NCBI GenBank assembly: GCA_903813345.2
Contig: CAIIXF020000002.1
Span: 18,550,813-18,614,812 of the forward strand
Source of the DNA: Owenia fusiformis
Taxonomy: Eukaryota; Annelida; Polychaeta; Sabellida; Oweniidae
DNA length: 64,000 nt
Reading direction: 5' to 3'
Made by a program: the position numbers and the translations under genes. Positions within the stretch are counted from its first letter, which is position 1. Each line of letters opens with the position of its first letter. Positions 22,206 to 31,396 of the stretch are shown here, piece by piece. Under the pieces are notes generated by a model. It was not told where the DNA came from. It saw nothing but the letters and a program-made list of their open reading frames with translations, and ran no database searches.

Positions 22206-23050
22206 TAGTGAAGAGTGAACATTTATATAACAATGACATAGTGACATAGTATGATATAGTGACATAGCAACCGTGACATAGTTACGCATGGTCTGATTGG
22301 TTAAATTAAGTCACATGATACTATAGCGGGTAATTTAAAGTTTGGTTTATATGTGACATCATCTGATAACAGATTAATTACACGAACATTCCGACATGAT
22401 TACATCTCAACTTTTAATTAGATTGGGTAAATATTATGTTCATTAATATCAATAAAAGTAACAGACTTATAGTCTCAGAAAATTCGTATTAGCAAACAAC
22501 AAATAGAGTGATTCAGAAAACCATGACATAGTTACGCCTGGTCTGATTGGTTAGATTTAGTCACAAGATACCATAGCGGGTAATTCAAAAGTTTGGAATT
22601 AGTTATGTTACAATATAATTATTAATTATTAACCCATATTCTCTTCTCAGTAAATAATGAGTGATTGGTGTACATTGTGTGATGGTTAATTCAAATAACT
22701 AACTGTCGTGTTACATCGTACGTTCGTTTAATGATTACCTCATAATCTCCTCTCATCTAAATACTTTACTAAGAAACGTAAAGTAGCGGAAAACTAGCCT
22801 GGCTGTTTTGTTCAGTTCTAAAAGACTGGACAGCCAGCCAGCCAGCCAGCCAGTCAATTAAGTGACAGTAATAAATTAATCATTCAAGAGTTATTTTAGC
22901 TTATTTGGTTATTTATTTGCTACTCTATCATCATGTACACAGTTGTTACCTAATGTCAAAAACAAAAATAATATGTTTAGCATATTCTCATTGAAATTTG
23001 TGAAAGGCCATCTCATTCGTAAATGCAATTTATATTTTATCTGTAGTTCA
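22206..23050. other. Left (3') flank of the virus-like element with direct repeats
   Basis: A segment of about 70 bp (GTGACATAGTTACGC, TGGTCTGATTGGTTA, ATAGCGGGTAATT) occurs at 22272-22340 and again at 22527-22595. A shorter relative, AGTCACGTGA followed by AGCGGGAAATTCAAG, occurs at about 27412-27462 on the far side of the coding core. GACATAGT repeats lie at 22243-22290 and a CAGC microsatellite at 22828-22852. No gene is seen. The start at 22206 replaces satellite without an obvious target duplication. Confidence 0.55.
22828..22853. repeat. (CAGC)n microsatellite
   Basis: Six tandem CAGC units follow GACTGGA. The second copy of the surrounding segment stops at the N gap about 20 bp before where this run would be. 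Confidence 0.9.
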
Positions 23051-24700
23051 TTAATGCATATCTATATTGTCAGAGTCAATATCATCATCATCGTCGCTGG
23101 TATTTGAATCACTCCCCATTTCATCGTAGTCTCTCAATAAATTGTACAATAGTTCTTTGCGCATACGTACTGCAGTAGGAATAGCTTCTTTCAGACTAAA
23201 GCCTTGGTCTAGTAGATACTCCATAGTTGTCCTTACTCTAAGAAATATAGGATCTTTAAATAATCGTAGAGTGAAGTTTATCTTATTTTCAAATGATTTC
23301 TTCAACATTTTACGCATCACATTCACCATATCATCATGGGCTGTTCGCTTAGCATCTTCTCTGGAGTCACCATCAGTCATATGTTCCAACACTTTGCTTT
23401 GGTACTTTGGCTGTAACTCATCAATGATAGGACTAACTATGTCTTTCCATATTTCAGATGGCTCGGTGTTGTCATTATGAACATCTCCATCATTCATTTT
23501 CCTTCTTTTTAAGGGGTGTTGTAATCTTTCATCACTCGTGTCATCTTCAGCGTCGCTATCATCAGTTTCAATATCATCAGAAATATTCGACTTAATGTTG
23601 AACTCCCCGCAGTTGTTACAGCGATTGTTGTCAGGATTTTTTTCACTGCCAAGACCCACTTGTTGAAGAGTTCTACCCTGAGTATCTGACCCATAAACAT
23701 GGTCTGTGAATGTTGTTCTTTTCTTTGGGATGACCACCCCATTCTCTTGATGTGCTGATTCTAAATCTAATTTCCCCGGGGGCCTGAATCTCACTTTCAT
23801 GTTATCATCATCATCAACACCATTCCGCCTTAGTGGTCTGCTGACATCTCTAGCTCCCCCGTTTTGTTCCACCAACTTCGAATTAACTGGACTGTCAATA
23901 TCACTAGACAAAGTCGGATTGGGCTTTAGCATGTCTTTTTCCTGTGTGGTCGATTTCAAATCTACAAAGAGGCAGCCGTAAGGTTTTTTAGTAGCTTCTC
24001 GGAATGCACTTAGAAATACACCGGTTTTCCCTGGAAATATCTGCCTGGCCAATGTTGTGATTTGCAATTTATCTCTGGGGTTGCGAAATAGAATCATGTA
24101 GTGTGTATTTAAGCTCATTGTTCGAGCTTCTTTCCCATGGTGGAATGCATTCTGTAAAAGGCAGATGACGCTCAAATTTCTATGATGACTACCTTTGGTG
24201 AACAAGTCTGACACGACTTTGCTACTTGATAGATCTGACATCAAATCATCCATGACAATGAGATTAGGTACAGTAACGTCTAGGAAGTCATCCTCTCCTA
24301 AATCATCAGGAATACCTTTTAAGAATTCTATGTTTGGAACAGTGTCTATCATTTCTTGATAGGCAGGTTGCCATTGTCCATAGCAATATATTATTCTTTG
24401 TGGAGCTGGTGACATGGAAACGGTGCTTTTTTCTAAGAGCCTTTTTACCCATACGGTCTTTCCGCTAGATGTTGGGCCACTGGCAATGAGGGTATACGGA
24501 TGAATGAGTTTTAGAGCTGAAGATGTGATATTTTGCTCATGCGCCGACATTGCTGAATGTTTATTCTCTCTTAAAGTTGGACCGTCCTGTTTTAAGTACT
24601 GTTGTTTTCCTAGGTCAGATAGTCCATGTACAGTTTTTAAATGTCTTAGGAAATTCCAACGTCTTTCGAAACTTTTATTATCTTGAACGCATGTGAACAT
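23051..24700 (-). CDS. Polinton/adintovirus-type packaging ATPase (FtsK/A32-like) with N-terminal degenerate zinc finger
   Basis: This 549-residue P-loop ATPase is of the family that packages DNA into Polinton/Maverick and related virus capsids. Walker A is GPTSSGKT (75-82) and Walker B is NLIVMDD (146-152). The HHRNLSVICLLQN motif (172-184) is typical of A32-like ATPases. Residues 4-25 follow the C2H2 spacing C-X2-D-X3-F-X5-F-X2-H-X4-H, so a zinc finger is implied but Asp replaces the second Cys. After about 260 comes an acidic linker with CNNC (361-364), a basic patch PLKRRK (396-401), a helical segment (about 478-525) and an Asp-rich end. The frame is intact. The start is set by an upstream in-frame stop. 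It is 80 bp downstream of the 126-codon ORF on the same strand. Confidence 0.87.
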   Translation of the reverse strand: MFTCVQDNKSFERRWNFLRHLKTVHGLSDLGKQQYLKQDGPTLRENKHSAMSAHEQNITSSALKLIHPYTLIASGPTSSGKTVWVKRLLEKSTVSMSPAPQRIIYCYGQWQPAYQEMIDTVPNIEFLKGIPDDLGEDDFLDVTVPNLIVMDDLMSDLSSSKVVSDLFTKGSHHRNLSVICLLQNAFHHGKEARTMSLNTHYMILFRNPRDKLQITTLARQIFPGKTGVFLSAFREATKKPYGCLFVDLKSTTQEKDMLKPNPTLSSDIDSPVNSKLVEQNGGARDVSRPLRRNGVDDDDNMKVRFRPPGKLDLESAHQENGVVIPKKRTTFTDHVYGSDTQGRTLQQVGLGSEKNPDNNRCNNCGEFNIKSNISDDIETDDSDAEDDTSDERLQHPLKRRKMNDGDVHNDNTEPSEIWKDIVSPIIDELQPKYQSKVLEHMTDGDSREDAKRTAHDDMVNVMRKMLKKSFENKINFTLRLFKDPIFLRVRTTMEYLLDQGFSLKEAIPTAVRMRKELLYNLLRDYDEMGSDSNTSDDDDDIDSDNIDMH

Positions 24701-24760
24701 CTTCGTGTTGAGACATCGGCTTCACTTATTCAACTAATACAAATGTTTATCATGCCTGAA

Positions 24761-24769
24761 TATATATAG
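24761..24769 (-). promoter_or_regulatory. TATA-like site upstream of the ATPase gene
   Basis: On the minus strand CTATATATA lies about 60 bp before the ATPase start codon, in the 80-bp gap after the preceding ORF. It could be a separate promoter for the ATPase. AT-richness makes chance likely. Confidence 0.25.
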
Positions 24770-24780
24770 ATAAGTCTTGA

Positions 24781-25161
24781 TCAGTATCTGTATGGGTGAA
24801 ATCTTAAGTGATCTGTTTTCTGTCTTCTCTTTCCCATACCAACATTGTAAATAGTCCCATTCCTTGTACTCGAAGGCTTAACAACTGTGATGGCTCCATT
24901 GTGGGTCATATGTCCATTTTCATTTTGCTTCCAGACAGGATTGATTCCATTTCCGATTTGGACGATGCGGTCTTCTATCAGCGAATTCCAAGCACGCTTA
25001 TTTGTTGAGTCTGGAAGGTCGTCAACGAATCCAACTTTGAAACCAATCAATTTACCACTCCTTGAAAACATTTTACTCTCCTCTGGCACCAGATTATAAG
25101 TAGACACTTTGAAAAATTTAGACCACTTATCAGGGTCATCCACATACGACTCCAAGATCAT
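24781..25161 (-). CDS. Unknown 126-residue protein of the virus-like element
   Basis: The frame lies between the protease and ATPase genes with gaps of 64 and 80 bp on the same strand. A TGA 15 bp upstream fixes the start region. The protein begins MILESYVDDPDKWSKFFKV, has a mixed polar middle and ends in a basic, aromatic tail (GMGKRRQKTDHLRFHPYRY). I see no membrane segment or known motif. By position it could be a small virion protein, because Polinton-type elements place short structural ORFs beside PRO and ATP, but no family similarity is recognised. Confidence 0.6.
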   Translation of the reverse strand: MILESYVDDPDKWSKFFKVSTYNLVPEESKMFSRSGKLIGFKVGFVDDLPDSTNKRAWNSLIEDRIVQIGNGINPVWKQNENGHMTHNGAITVVKPSSTRNGTIYNVGMGKRRQKTDHLRFHPYRY

Positions 25162-25225
25162 GTTGCCTGTCTCTCAATGTTCGATGGAATGACATTATGA
25201 GCGTTCTTTTCAGCTAATATACAAT

Positions 25226-25723
25226 TCAATATTTTAAAGGATTAATACTCATGGATCCAACTATGTTCAGTACATATTTATAAACAAATTCGTCATTTCT
25301 CTGTCTATCAATGCTGGACAATGTACTCAAAATATCTTCCATCTCGCTACCCTTACAACGCATCATGACATAGTAGAGGCAGTAGTACCCGCAATAAGAA
25401 CTTGTTGAAACTTGGTATTGTTAGTTGTTGAACCTCAATGTTTTATTTAATCCTTCGATAAAATTGACATACTCTGGTCCGTAATGATATGGACCTTTAC
25501 CAAAAGAGTCGAAGAATTCAATTTCTTCTCCACTATAGAGCACTGTCCAATGTCTACCTGGGAGTGATGCTTTATCTGAATTTACAATAAAGATTTTCTT
25601 ATTCACTCCAATTATTCTCGGTAAACGGTCTCTTGCGTACACACCACCATACATGTATTTGGTGCATGGGTGTTTGCATAAAATGGTATCTATAGTAGTT
25701 GTCTCCATGGATAAATCATGCAA
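25226..25723 (-). pseudogene. Adenain-like cysteine protease (Polinton PRO), interrupted by an in-frame stop
   Basis: In Polintons and adenoviruses this protease matures capsid proteins. The N-terminal part has the family features GGVYARDRLP (26-35), the catalytic His58 in GRHWTVLY, and the FFDSFG motif with Asp72. The frame then meets TAA at 25421-25423 (codon 101). Ten codons further on, in the same frame, is the nucleophile motif CGYYCLYY (first Cys codon 25391-25393), and the homology runs to a stop at 25226-25228. The full span is about 164 codons, near the usual size. As it stands the product lacks its catalytic Cys. This could be recent decay, a sequencing error or, less likely, stop readthrough. 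Confidence 0.82.
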
Positions 25724-25879
25724 CTATCCTAACATGTCTGTTCACTTGTGCATCTTCAGATGGAATGTAAGTGAACATTTGTATCATGTAACTATAACTC
25801 ATTTGACTACACATCCTCACTTAACTAATAAGATATTTAAAATGCATTAAGATGACATTGGATGACTATGACATTAGCA

Positions 25880-27370
25880 AGATGGTCAATTACTCATTCA
25901 CTCAATTTACTCACCAATGACTCATTTATTCAATTTACTCATTAAAGTTACTCATTTACTCAATTGAGTTACTCATCTGCTCAATTGAGTTAATCCTCTC
26001 ACCCAGTTATCCATTATAACTTTTACTCGAATGAGTAAATTGAGTAACTCAATTGAGTAAATTAGTAACTCTAATGAGTAAATGGGTAACTGATTTGAAT
26101 AAATGAGTCATTGGTGAGTAAAATTGAGAGAATGAGTAATTGACTTGCTCGGATGAGTAAATTGAGTAACTCGATTGAGTAAATGAGTCACTCGATTTGA
26201 GTAATGAGTAACTCGATTGTGTAAATGAGTCACTCGATTGAGTACATGTATCAGCCTTCACCACTTGAAACACTGGTTATCCATTATAACGTTTGATCGA
26301 ATGAGTAAATTAGAGTAAATGAGTAACTCAATTGAGTAAACGGGTAACTCTAATGAGTAAATGAGTCACTGGTGAGTAAAATTGAGAGAATGAATAATTG
26401 ACTTGCTCTGATGAGTAAATTGAGTAACTCGATTGAGTAATTGAGTAACTCGATTGAGTAAATGAGTTACTCGATTGAGTAAATGCATCAGCCTTCACCA
26501 CTTGAAACAGTGGTCATCCATTGTAACCTTTGCTCGAATGAGTAAATGAGTAACTCTCATGAGTAAATGAGGCACTGGTGAGTAAAATTGAGAGAATGAG
26601 TAATTGACTTGCTTGGATGAGGAGTTAAACCTCTAGCCCAGTTATCCATTATAATTTTTACTCGAATGAGTAAATTGAGTAACTCAATTGAGTAAATGAG
26701 TAACTCTAATGAGTAAATCGGTAACTCATTTGAATAATTGAGTCATTGGTGAGTAAAATTGAGAGAATGAGTAATTGACTTGCTCGGATGAGTAAATTGA
26801 GTAACTCGATTGAGTAAATGAGTCACTTGATTGAGTAATGAGTAACTCGATTGTGTAAATGAGTCACTCGATTGAGTAAATGCATCAGCCAAATTTGATA
26901 ATCCAGCACTCAATTACTCATTTGAGTTACTCATTAACTCATTCCAGTTAGCCATTTACTCATTCCATAAAGTTTTTTTTATTTGAGTCACTAATGGACT
27001 CATTTAATTGAGTAACTCAATACCTCAATTAAGTTGCTCAATTACTCAACTGAGTTACTCTTACTCAATTGAGTTACTCGTTTACTCTACTGAGTTACTC
27101 ATTTACTCAGTTGAGTTACTCATTTACTTAATTGTCTTACTCATTGACTCTATTGAGTCACTCATTTACATTATTGTGTTACTCATTTGATCAATTTTTC
27201 AATTTAGTTACTCATTTACTAATTTGAGTGACTTATATACTCAATAGATTAACTACTCAACTGAGGTATCCATTCACAAAACTGAGTTTGTTCATTTATT
27301 CAATTGGGTAACTCATTTACACTATTAAGTTACTCATTTGAGTAAGTCATTTACTTGATATGTTTAACTT
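25880..27370. repeat. GAGTAA/TTACTC repeat tract inside the virus-like element
   Basis: About 1.5 kb is built from TGAGTAAAT(T)GAGTAACTCAATT-like units. The units read TTACTC at 25900-26010, mostly GAGTAA at 26010-26900, and TTACTC again at 26905-27370. Longer blocks recur inside (ATCAGCCTTCACCACTTGAA at about 26249 and 26487; GTTATCCATTATAAC at about 26002, 26276 and 26641). TGAGTCA, the AP-1 core, appears several times. Frames within it (26049-26273, 27008-27190) are Ser/Thr or Ile/Leu low-complexity artefacts. Confidence 0.88.
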
Positions 27371-27655
27371 ACTGTTAAGAATCTTGAGTTAAAATGTAGG
27401 TAAATGTCTGGAGTCACGTGACATCATTTGACCAGTCAGATTGCAGCGGGAAATTCAAGAATTGGTATTACTATTGGTGTCATGGTGTAAAAGTTTGATT
27501 TAGGAATTTAAACGGAGATGATTGCAATTGTCGTCATTACATATGTATGTTTATTCAAATAATATTCTAAAAAACATGTCTATTGTCTGATACAAAAATG
27601 ACCTACACACATAGCTAAGGTAACATACAAATGCTTTAAAAAGGCAAGCATAGTG
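27371..27655. other. Spacer before the 168-codon ORF
   Basis: This is unique AT-rich sequence with a relative (27412-27462) of the direct repeats at 22272 and 22527. Nothing else was recognised. Confidence 0.4.
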
Positions 27656-28162
27656 TTATTGGTCATTAAGTGCTTTATCAAAAACTGTCCTGCGGTTAAT
27701 GAATTGGCAAACGTTGCATGACCACATGCCCATTTGATTCAGATGATCGTCATGTAAAGTAGATAGGCAGTTTTTCTCGGCCAGTGTCAAAGGCTCCGTG
27801 ATGAGCCATATATTATTTAATAAGTCGTGTATTTGTTGAAATGTTAAACACAGACTCCAGTTTACTTCGTAAATCTCCTTCTCTTCATTGAACCTATTAG
27901 ACACGATTTCTAACGTTTTGTAGTTGCTGGAAATCGTAAATTCATATCCTCTGCCTAAGTGTTGCCAGTGGTCTAAACCATATGTATATAGGGCTTGTTG
28001 TTCATATTTTGAAGAATTTCTGTTGTCCTTTGAAAATATACAACCGTTCTCCGTGTGTACTACATACAATACAATTCCCTGGGAAACAAAACACAAATAC
28101 TTTATATGTTCAAAATGAGCCATTTGATTGATGCAAACACTAAATAGCTTCATAAATAACAT
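27656..28162 (-). CDS. Unknown 168-residue protein of the virus-like element
   Basis: This is an intact minus-strand frame, upstream of the protease and separated from it by the GAGTAA tract. It begins MLFMKLFSVCINQMAHFEHI and ends with a CNVC pair (about 152-155) followed by FINRRTVFDKALNDQ. Its composition is that of a real globular protein, but I recognise no family. The frame crosses the duplication boundary at 28053: the first 37 codons also exist at 18971-18862, where they run into unrelated DNA. The full-length form here therefore looks ancestral and the other truncated. Role unknown; membership of the element is inferred from strand and position. Confidence 0.5.
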   Translation of the reverse strand: MLFMKLFSVCINQMAHFEHIKYLCFVSQGIVLYVVHTENGCIFSKDNRNSSKYEQQALYTYGLDHWQHLGRGYEFTISSNYKTLEIVSNRFNEEKEIYEVNWSLCLTFQQIHDLLNNIWLITEPLTLAEKNCLSTLHDDHLNQMGMWSCNVCQFINRRTVFDKALNDQ

Positions 28163-28347
28163 CTACAAAGTATATCTAATAGTAATTTTCAATTTCAATG
28201 GTGAAACTTCCCTGGTTACGATTATATGGGAAATCATCACGGAACGAAGATTGTTCACCTTCCTGGCTTACCTCTGAAGCCTGTACTCGGTAATCTCTTT
28301 AAATATCGTAGTTTAGCGAGAGCGGTGCGCCTGCGCAGTTTTAAACG

Positions 28348-28887
28348 TTGGCGCACACTTTAAATCGCTTATGCAATTTGCGCTCTTGACGAAATGTCAA
28401 TTTTCCGATCAGTCGTACGTCACCCTGCTACATGCCAGTCCTTTGCAATTTTGTGAGACGTTTAAGTATATATTTTGGAGTATGCTTTTGAATGGATTTA
28501 ATGAACGATGTTCCCGTTCGTGATATATTTTATATCTAATTCGTCTTAAATCTATGATGCAATTTGTGCTCTGGAGAAATGTCAATTTTCTGACCAGTCG
28601 TACGTAACGCTTGTGGCAGCATGATATTTGTCATTTAGTGAGATGTTTCAGGATACATTTTTACATTTGCCCTACCGAGGACTTGTTGATTGGTCATTCT
28701 ATTCGTGAGATATTGAGTATCTGGTTTGTCATACAATTCTGATTTACTTTAGGCTATGTTCGGAATGTCAATTTTCGGACCAGCTGTACATCGCACTGGT
28801 AGCAGCGACTAATTTGATATATTATGAGACGTTTAGGTATATATTTTTACGTTTGCCAAAGGAGGGATGTATCGATTGACTTCTCTG
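28348..28887 (-). repeat. 186-bp satellite, minus orientation (copy B)
   Basis: Counterpart of 19157-19696 at offset 9,191 bp, with the same three monomer types. Confidence 0.92.
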
Positions 28888-29256
28888 TTAGGAGGATATT
28901 ATTTATTTATTATTCATTTATTTATTCATTTATTTAAGTGTCACCTATCTAAGATAGCCAGCCCTACCTGGGCTTATGAGACAAATTTTACATAAGTTAT
29001 ATAATAATAATACATAATAATTTTAACAATACAAATATAAAATTAGTGCAGTTCAGCTCAACATCATTATTGATTTTGATTTTTAAATAAAACTCTTTTC
29101 CTTATATGGAATATTTTTTGCAAATACTTTCCAAAGCATTTAATATATTTTTTATTTTCAAAGATATCTTTAAAGGATAGTACCCCACACAAGTTTTTGA
29201 TAATAACTTTGACCCGTGATTTGAACACTCTATCCTTGACTATTTGTTATTAAATT
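28888..29256 (-). pseudogene. LINE 3' end (copy B)
   Basis: Counterpart of 19697-20065: the same KYLQKIF...RKRVLF terminus, 3' UTR and AAATAAAT tail on the minus strand. Confidence 0.6.
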
Positions 29257-30309
29257 TAGCACACATAAACTAGAGGAAATTCCCAACATTGGAAATTTTT
29301 TGTTTTTATTTTACTTTAACAATAACAATAAAAGTACAAGTAATCAAATCAAGGGTGTCATTAATGGGTTTTCACCAAATTGACGTCATAAAATCATTCT
29401 ATGAATTGTTCATTTTAACAATTCTATTGACTTTTATCTCATTATCTTATCAATATTCATCTTATTGAATTTCATCTCAAAGCAGTCCTGTATTTATGGT
29501 ACTTATGAATAGTTTAATACAAATCCTACATTTGGAGATTGTATACTTGTCCTAGATCTATACTGTCTGATTGTAATTGTCTGGCTATGGTCAAGGTTGT
29601 ATGATTTACAGTTTCTTTGGCCAGTTGAAAATGTACTTGTTATGGGCCGATCTTTTTCTTTTCGATAATACTGTCTTAGGGACTTTACTGCCATGTGTCC
29701 GCTTGTAGAATTTTCTTCCAGTCACTCTTTTAAAATAAAAGGCTTCGTACATTGAAGGATCCTGCATCTCAGCTAACGCATCATTTAAGGCCATCACACA
29801 CTCCTCAAAGTTGCGTGGCCCAACTACCCCATGCCCATACTCATCTCTTGGATTTCCTGGCGGTTTCCACCTACATACTCTTTGTTGAACACTATTGTTA
29901 AATACTTCACTTGGATTCAACAAATGGCCCTTTGGGGGTAGCATTACAACATTAATTCCAATATTCAGTAACTTAGCCTTAATTTCAGGGTTATACTGCT
30001 GCTTCATAGCTTTGAGATGCAATTCAATAAGATGAATATTGATAAGATAATGAGATAAAAGTCAATAAAATTGTTAAAATGAACAATTCATAGAATGATT
30101 TTATGACGTCAATTTGGTGAAAACCTATTAATGACACCCTTGATTTGATTACTTGTACTTTTATTGTTATTGAAGTAAAATAAAAACAAAAAATTTCCAA
30201 TGTTGGAAATTTCCTCTAGTTTATGTGTGCTAAATTTAATAACAAATAGTCAAGGATAGAGTGTTCAAATCACGGGTCAAAGTTATTATCAAAAACTTGT
30301 GTGGGGTAC
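29180..30309. mobile_element. Inverted-repeat DNA element (copy B)
   Basis: Counterpart of 19989-21118. The arms are again near-identical inverted copies bounded by TA. The right arm differs from copy A at 30282 (G here, A at 21091). At that site copy B matches its own left arm, as expected of the older or gene-converted state. Confidence 0.6.
29606..30022 (-). CDS. DDE-type transposase C-terminal fragment (copy B)
   Basis: The protein is identical to that at 20415-20831, with the LPPKGHLLNPSEVFN motif and no upstream catalytic Asp residues. It is a passenger of the segmental duplication rather than an independent transposition, since the flanks are duplicated as well. Confidence 0.5.
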   Translation of the reverse strand: MHLKAMKQQYNPEIKAKLLNIGINVVMLPPKGHLLNPSEVFNNSVQQRVCRWKPPGNPRDEYGHGVVGPRNFEECVMALNDALAEMQDPSMYEAFYFKRVTGRKFYKRTHGSKVPKTVLSKRKRSAHNKYIFNWPKKL

Positions 30310-31396
30310 TATATAATATCCAATTCGTCTTAAATCGCTCATGCAATTTGCGCTCTTCACGAAATGTCAATTTTCCGACCAGTCGTACATCACACTTCTA
30401 CATGCCAGTCCTTTGCAATTTTGTGAGACGTTAAGGTATATATTTTTGAGTATGCTCTGTAATGGATTTAATGAATGATGTTCCCGTTCGTGATATATTT
30501 TATGTCTAAGTCGTCTTAAATCTATGATGCAGTTTGTGCTCTGGAGGAAATGTCAATTTTCGGACCAGTCGTACGTAACGCTGGTGGCAGCATGATATTT
30601 GTTATTTAGTGAGATGTTTCAAGATACATTTTAACATTTGTCCTACCGAGGACTTGTTGATTGGTCATTCTATTCGTGAGATACTTAGTATCTGGTTTGT
30701 CATACAAGTCTGATTTACTTTGAGCTATGTACGGAATGTCAATTTTCGGACCAGCTGTACATCGCACTGGTAGCAGCGACTAGTTTGATATATTGTGAGA
30801 CGTTTATGTATATTTTTACGTTTGCCAAAGGAGGGATGTATCGATTGACTTCTCTGTTAGGGAGATATATAATATCCAATTCGTCTTAAATCGCTTATGC
30901 AATTTGCTCTATTGACGAAATGTCAATTTTCCGACCAGTCGTACGTCACACTGCTGCATGCCAGTCCTTTGCAATTTTGTGAGATGTTTAAGTATATATT
31001 CTGGAGTATGCTCTTGAATGGATTGAATGAATGATGTTCCTGTTCGTGATATATTTTATATCTAATTCGTCTGAAATCTTTGATGCAGTTTGTGCTCTAG
31101 GGGAAATGTCAATTTTCGGACCAGTCGCATGTAACGCTGGTGGCAGCATGATATTTGTTATTTAGTGAGATGTTTCAGGATATATTTTTACATTTGCCCT
31201 ACCGAGGACTTGTTGATTGGTCATTCTATTCGTGAGATATTGAGTATCTAATTTGTCATACAATTCTGATTTACTTTAGGCTATGTTCGGAATGTCAATT
31301 TTCGGACCAGCTGTATATCGCACTGGTAGCAGCGACTAGTTTGATATATTGTGAGACGTTTATGTATATATTTTTACGTTTGCCAAAGGAGGGAAG
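30310..31396 (-). repeat. 186-bp satellite, minus orientation (copy B)
   Basis: Counterpart of 21119-22205. The frame at 31295-31480 runs through satellite and the GACATAGT repeat and is not a gene. Confidence 0.92.

Larger units (their letters stand above)
18862..22809. repeat. 3,948-bp segmental duplication, copy A
   Basis: This stretch recurs at 28053-32000 with a constant offset of 9,191 bp and no indels noticed. I found three substitutions (19122, 21091, 22156). It contains the right end of the virus-like element, minus-oriented satellite, a LINE 3' end, the inverted-repeat transposon with its ORF, more satellite, and the left edge of the virus-like element. Copy A carries only the first 37 codons (18971 down to 18862) of the 168-codon ORF that is complete at copy B. 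Confidence 0.93.

Noticed and set aside
23142-23981. Plus-strand frames opposite the ATPase
   Set aside because: Antisense shadows of the minus-strand 549-residue gene, with no motif of their own.
25880-27370. CRISPR-like array
   Set aside because: Repeats are degenerate, touch each other without unique spacers of constant length and invert within the tract. The DNA is eukaryotic.
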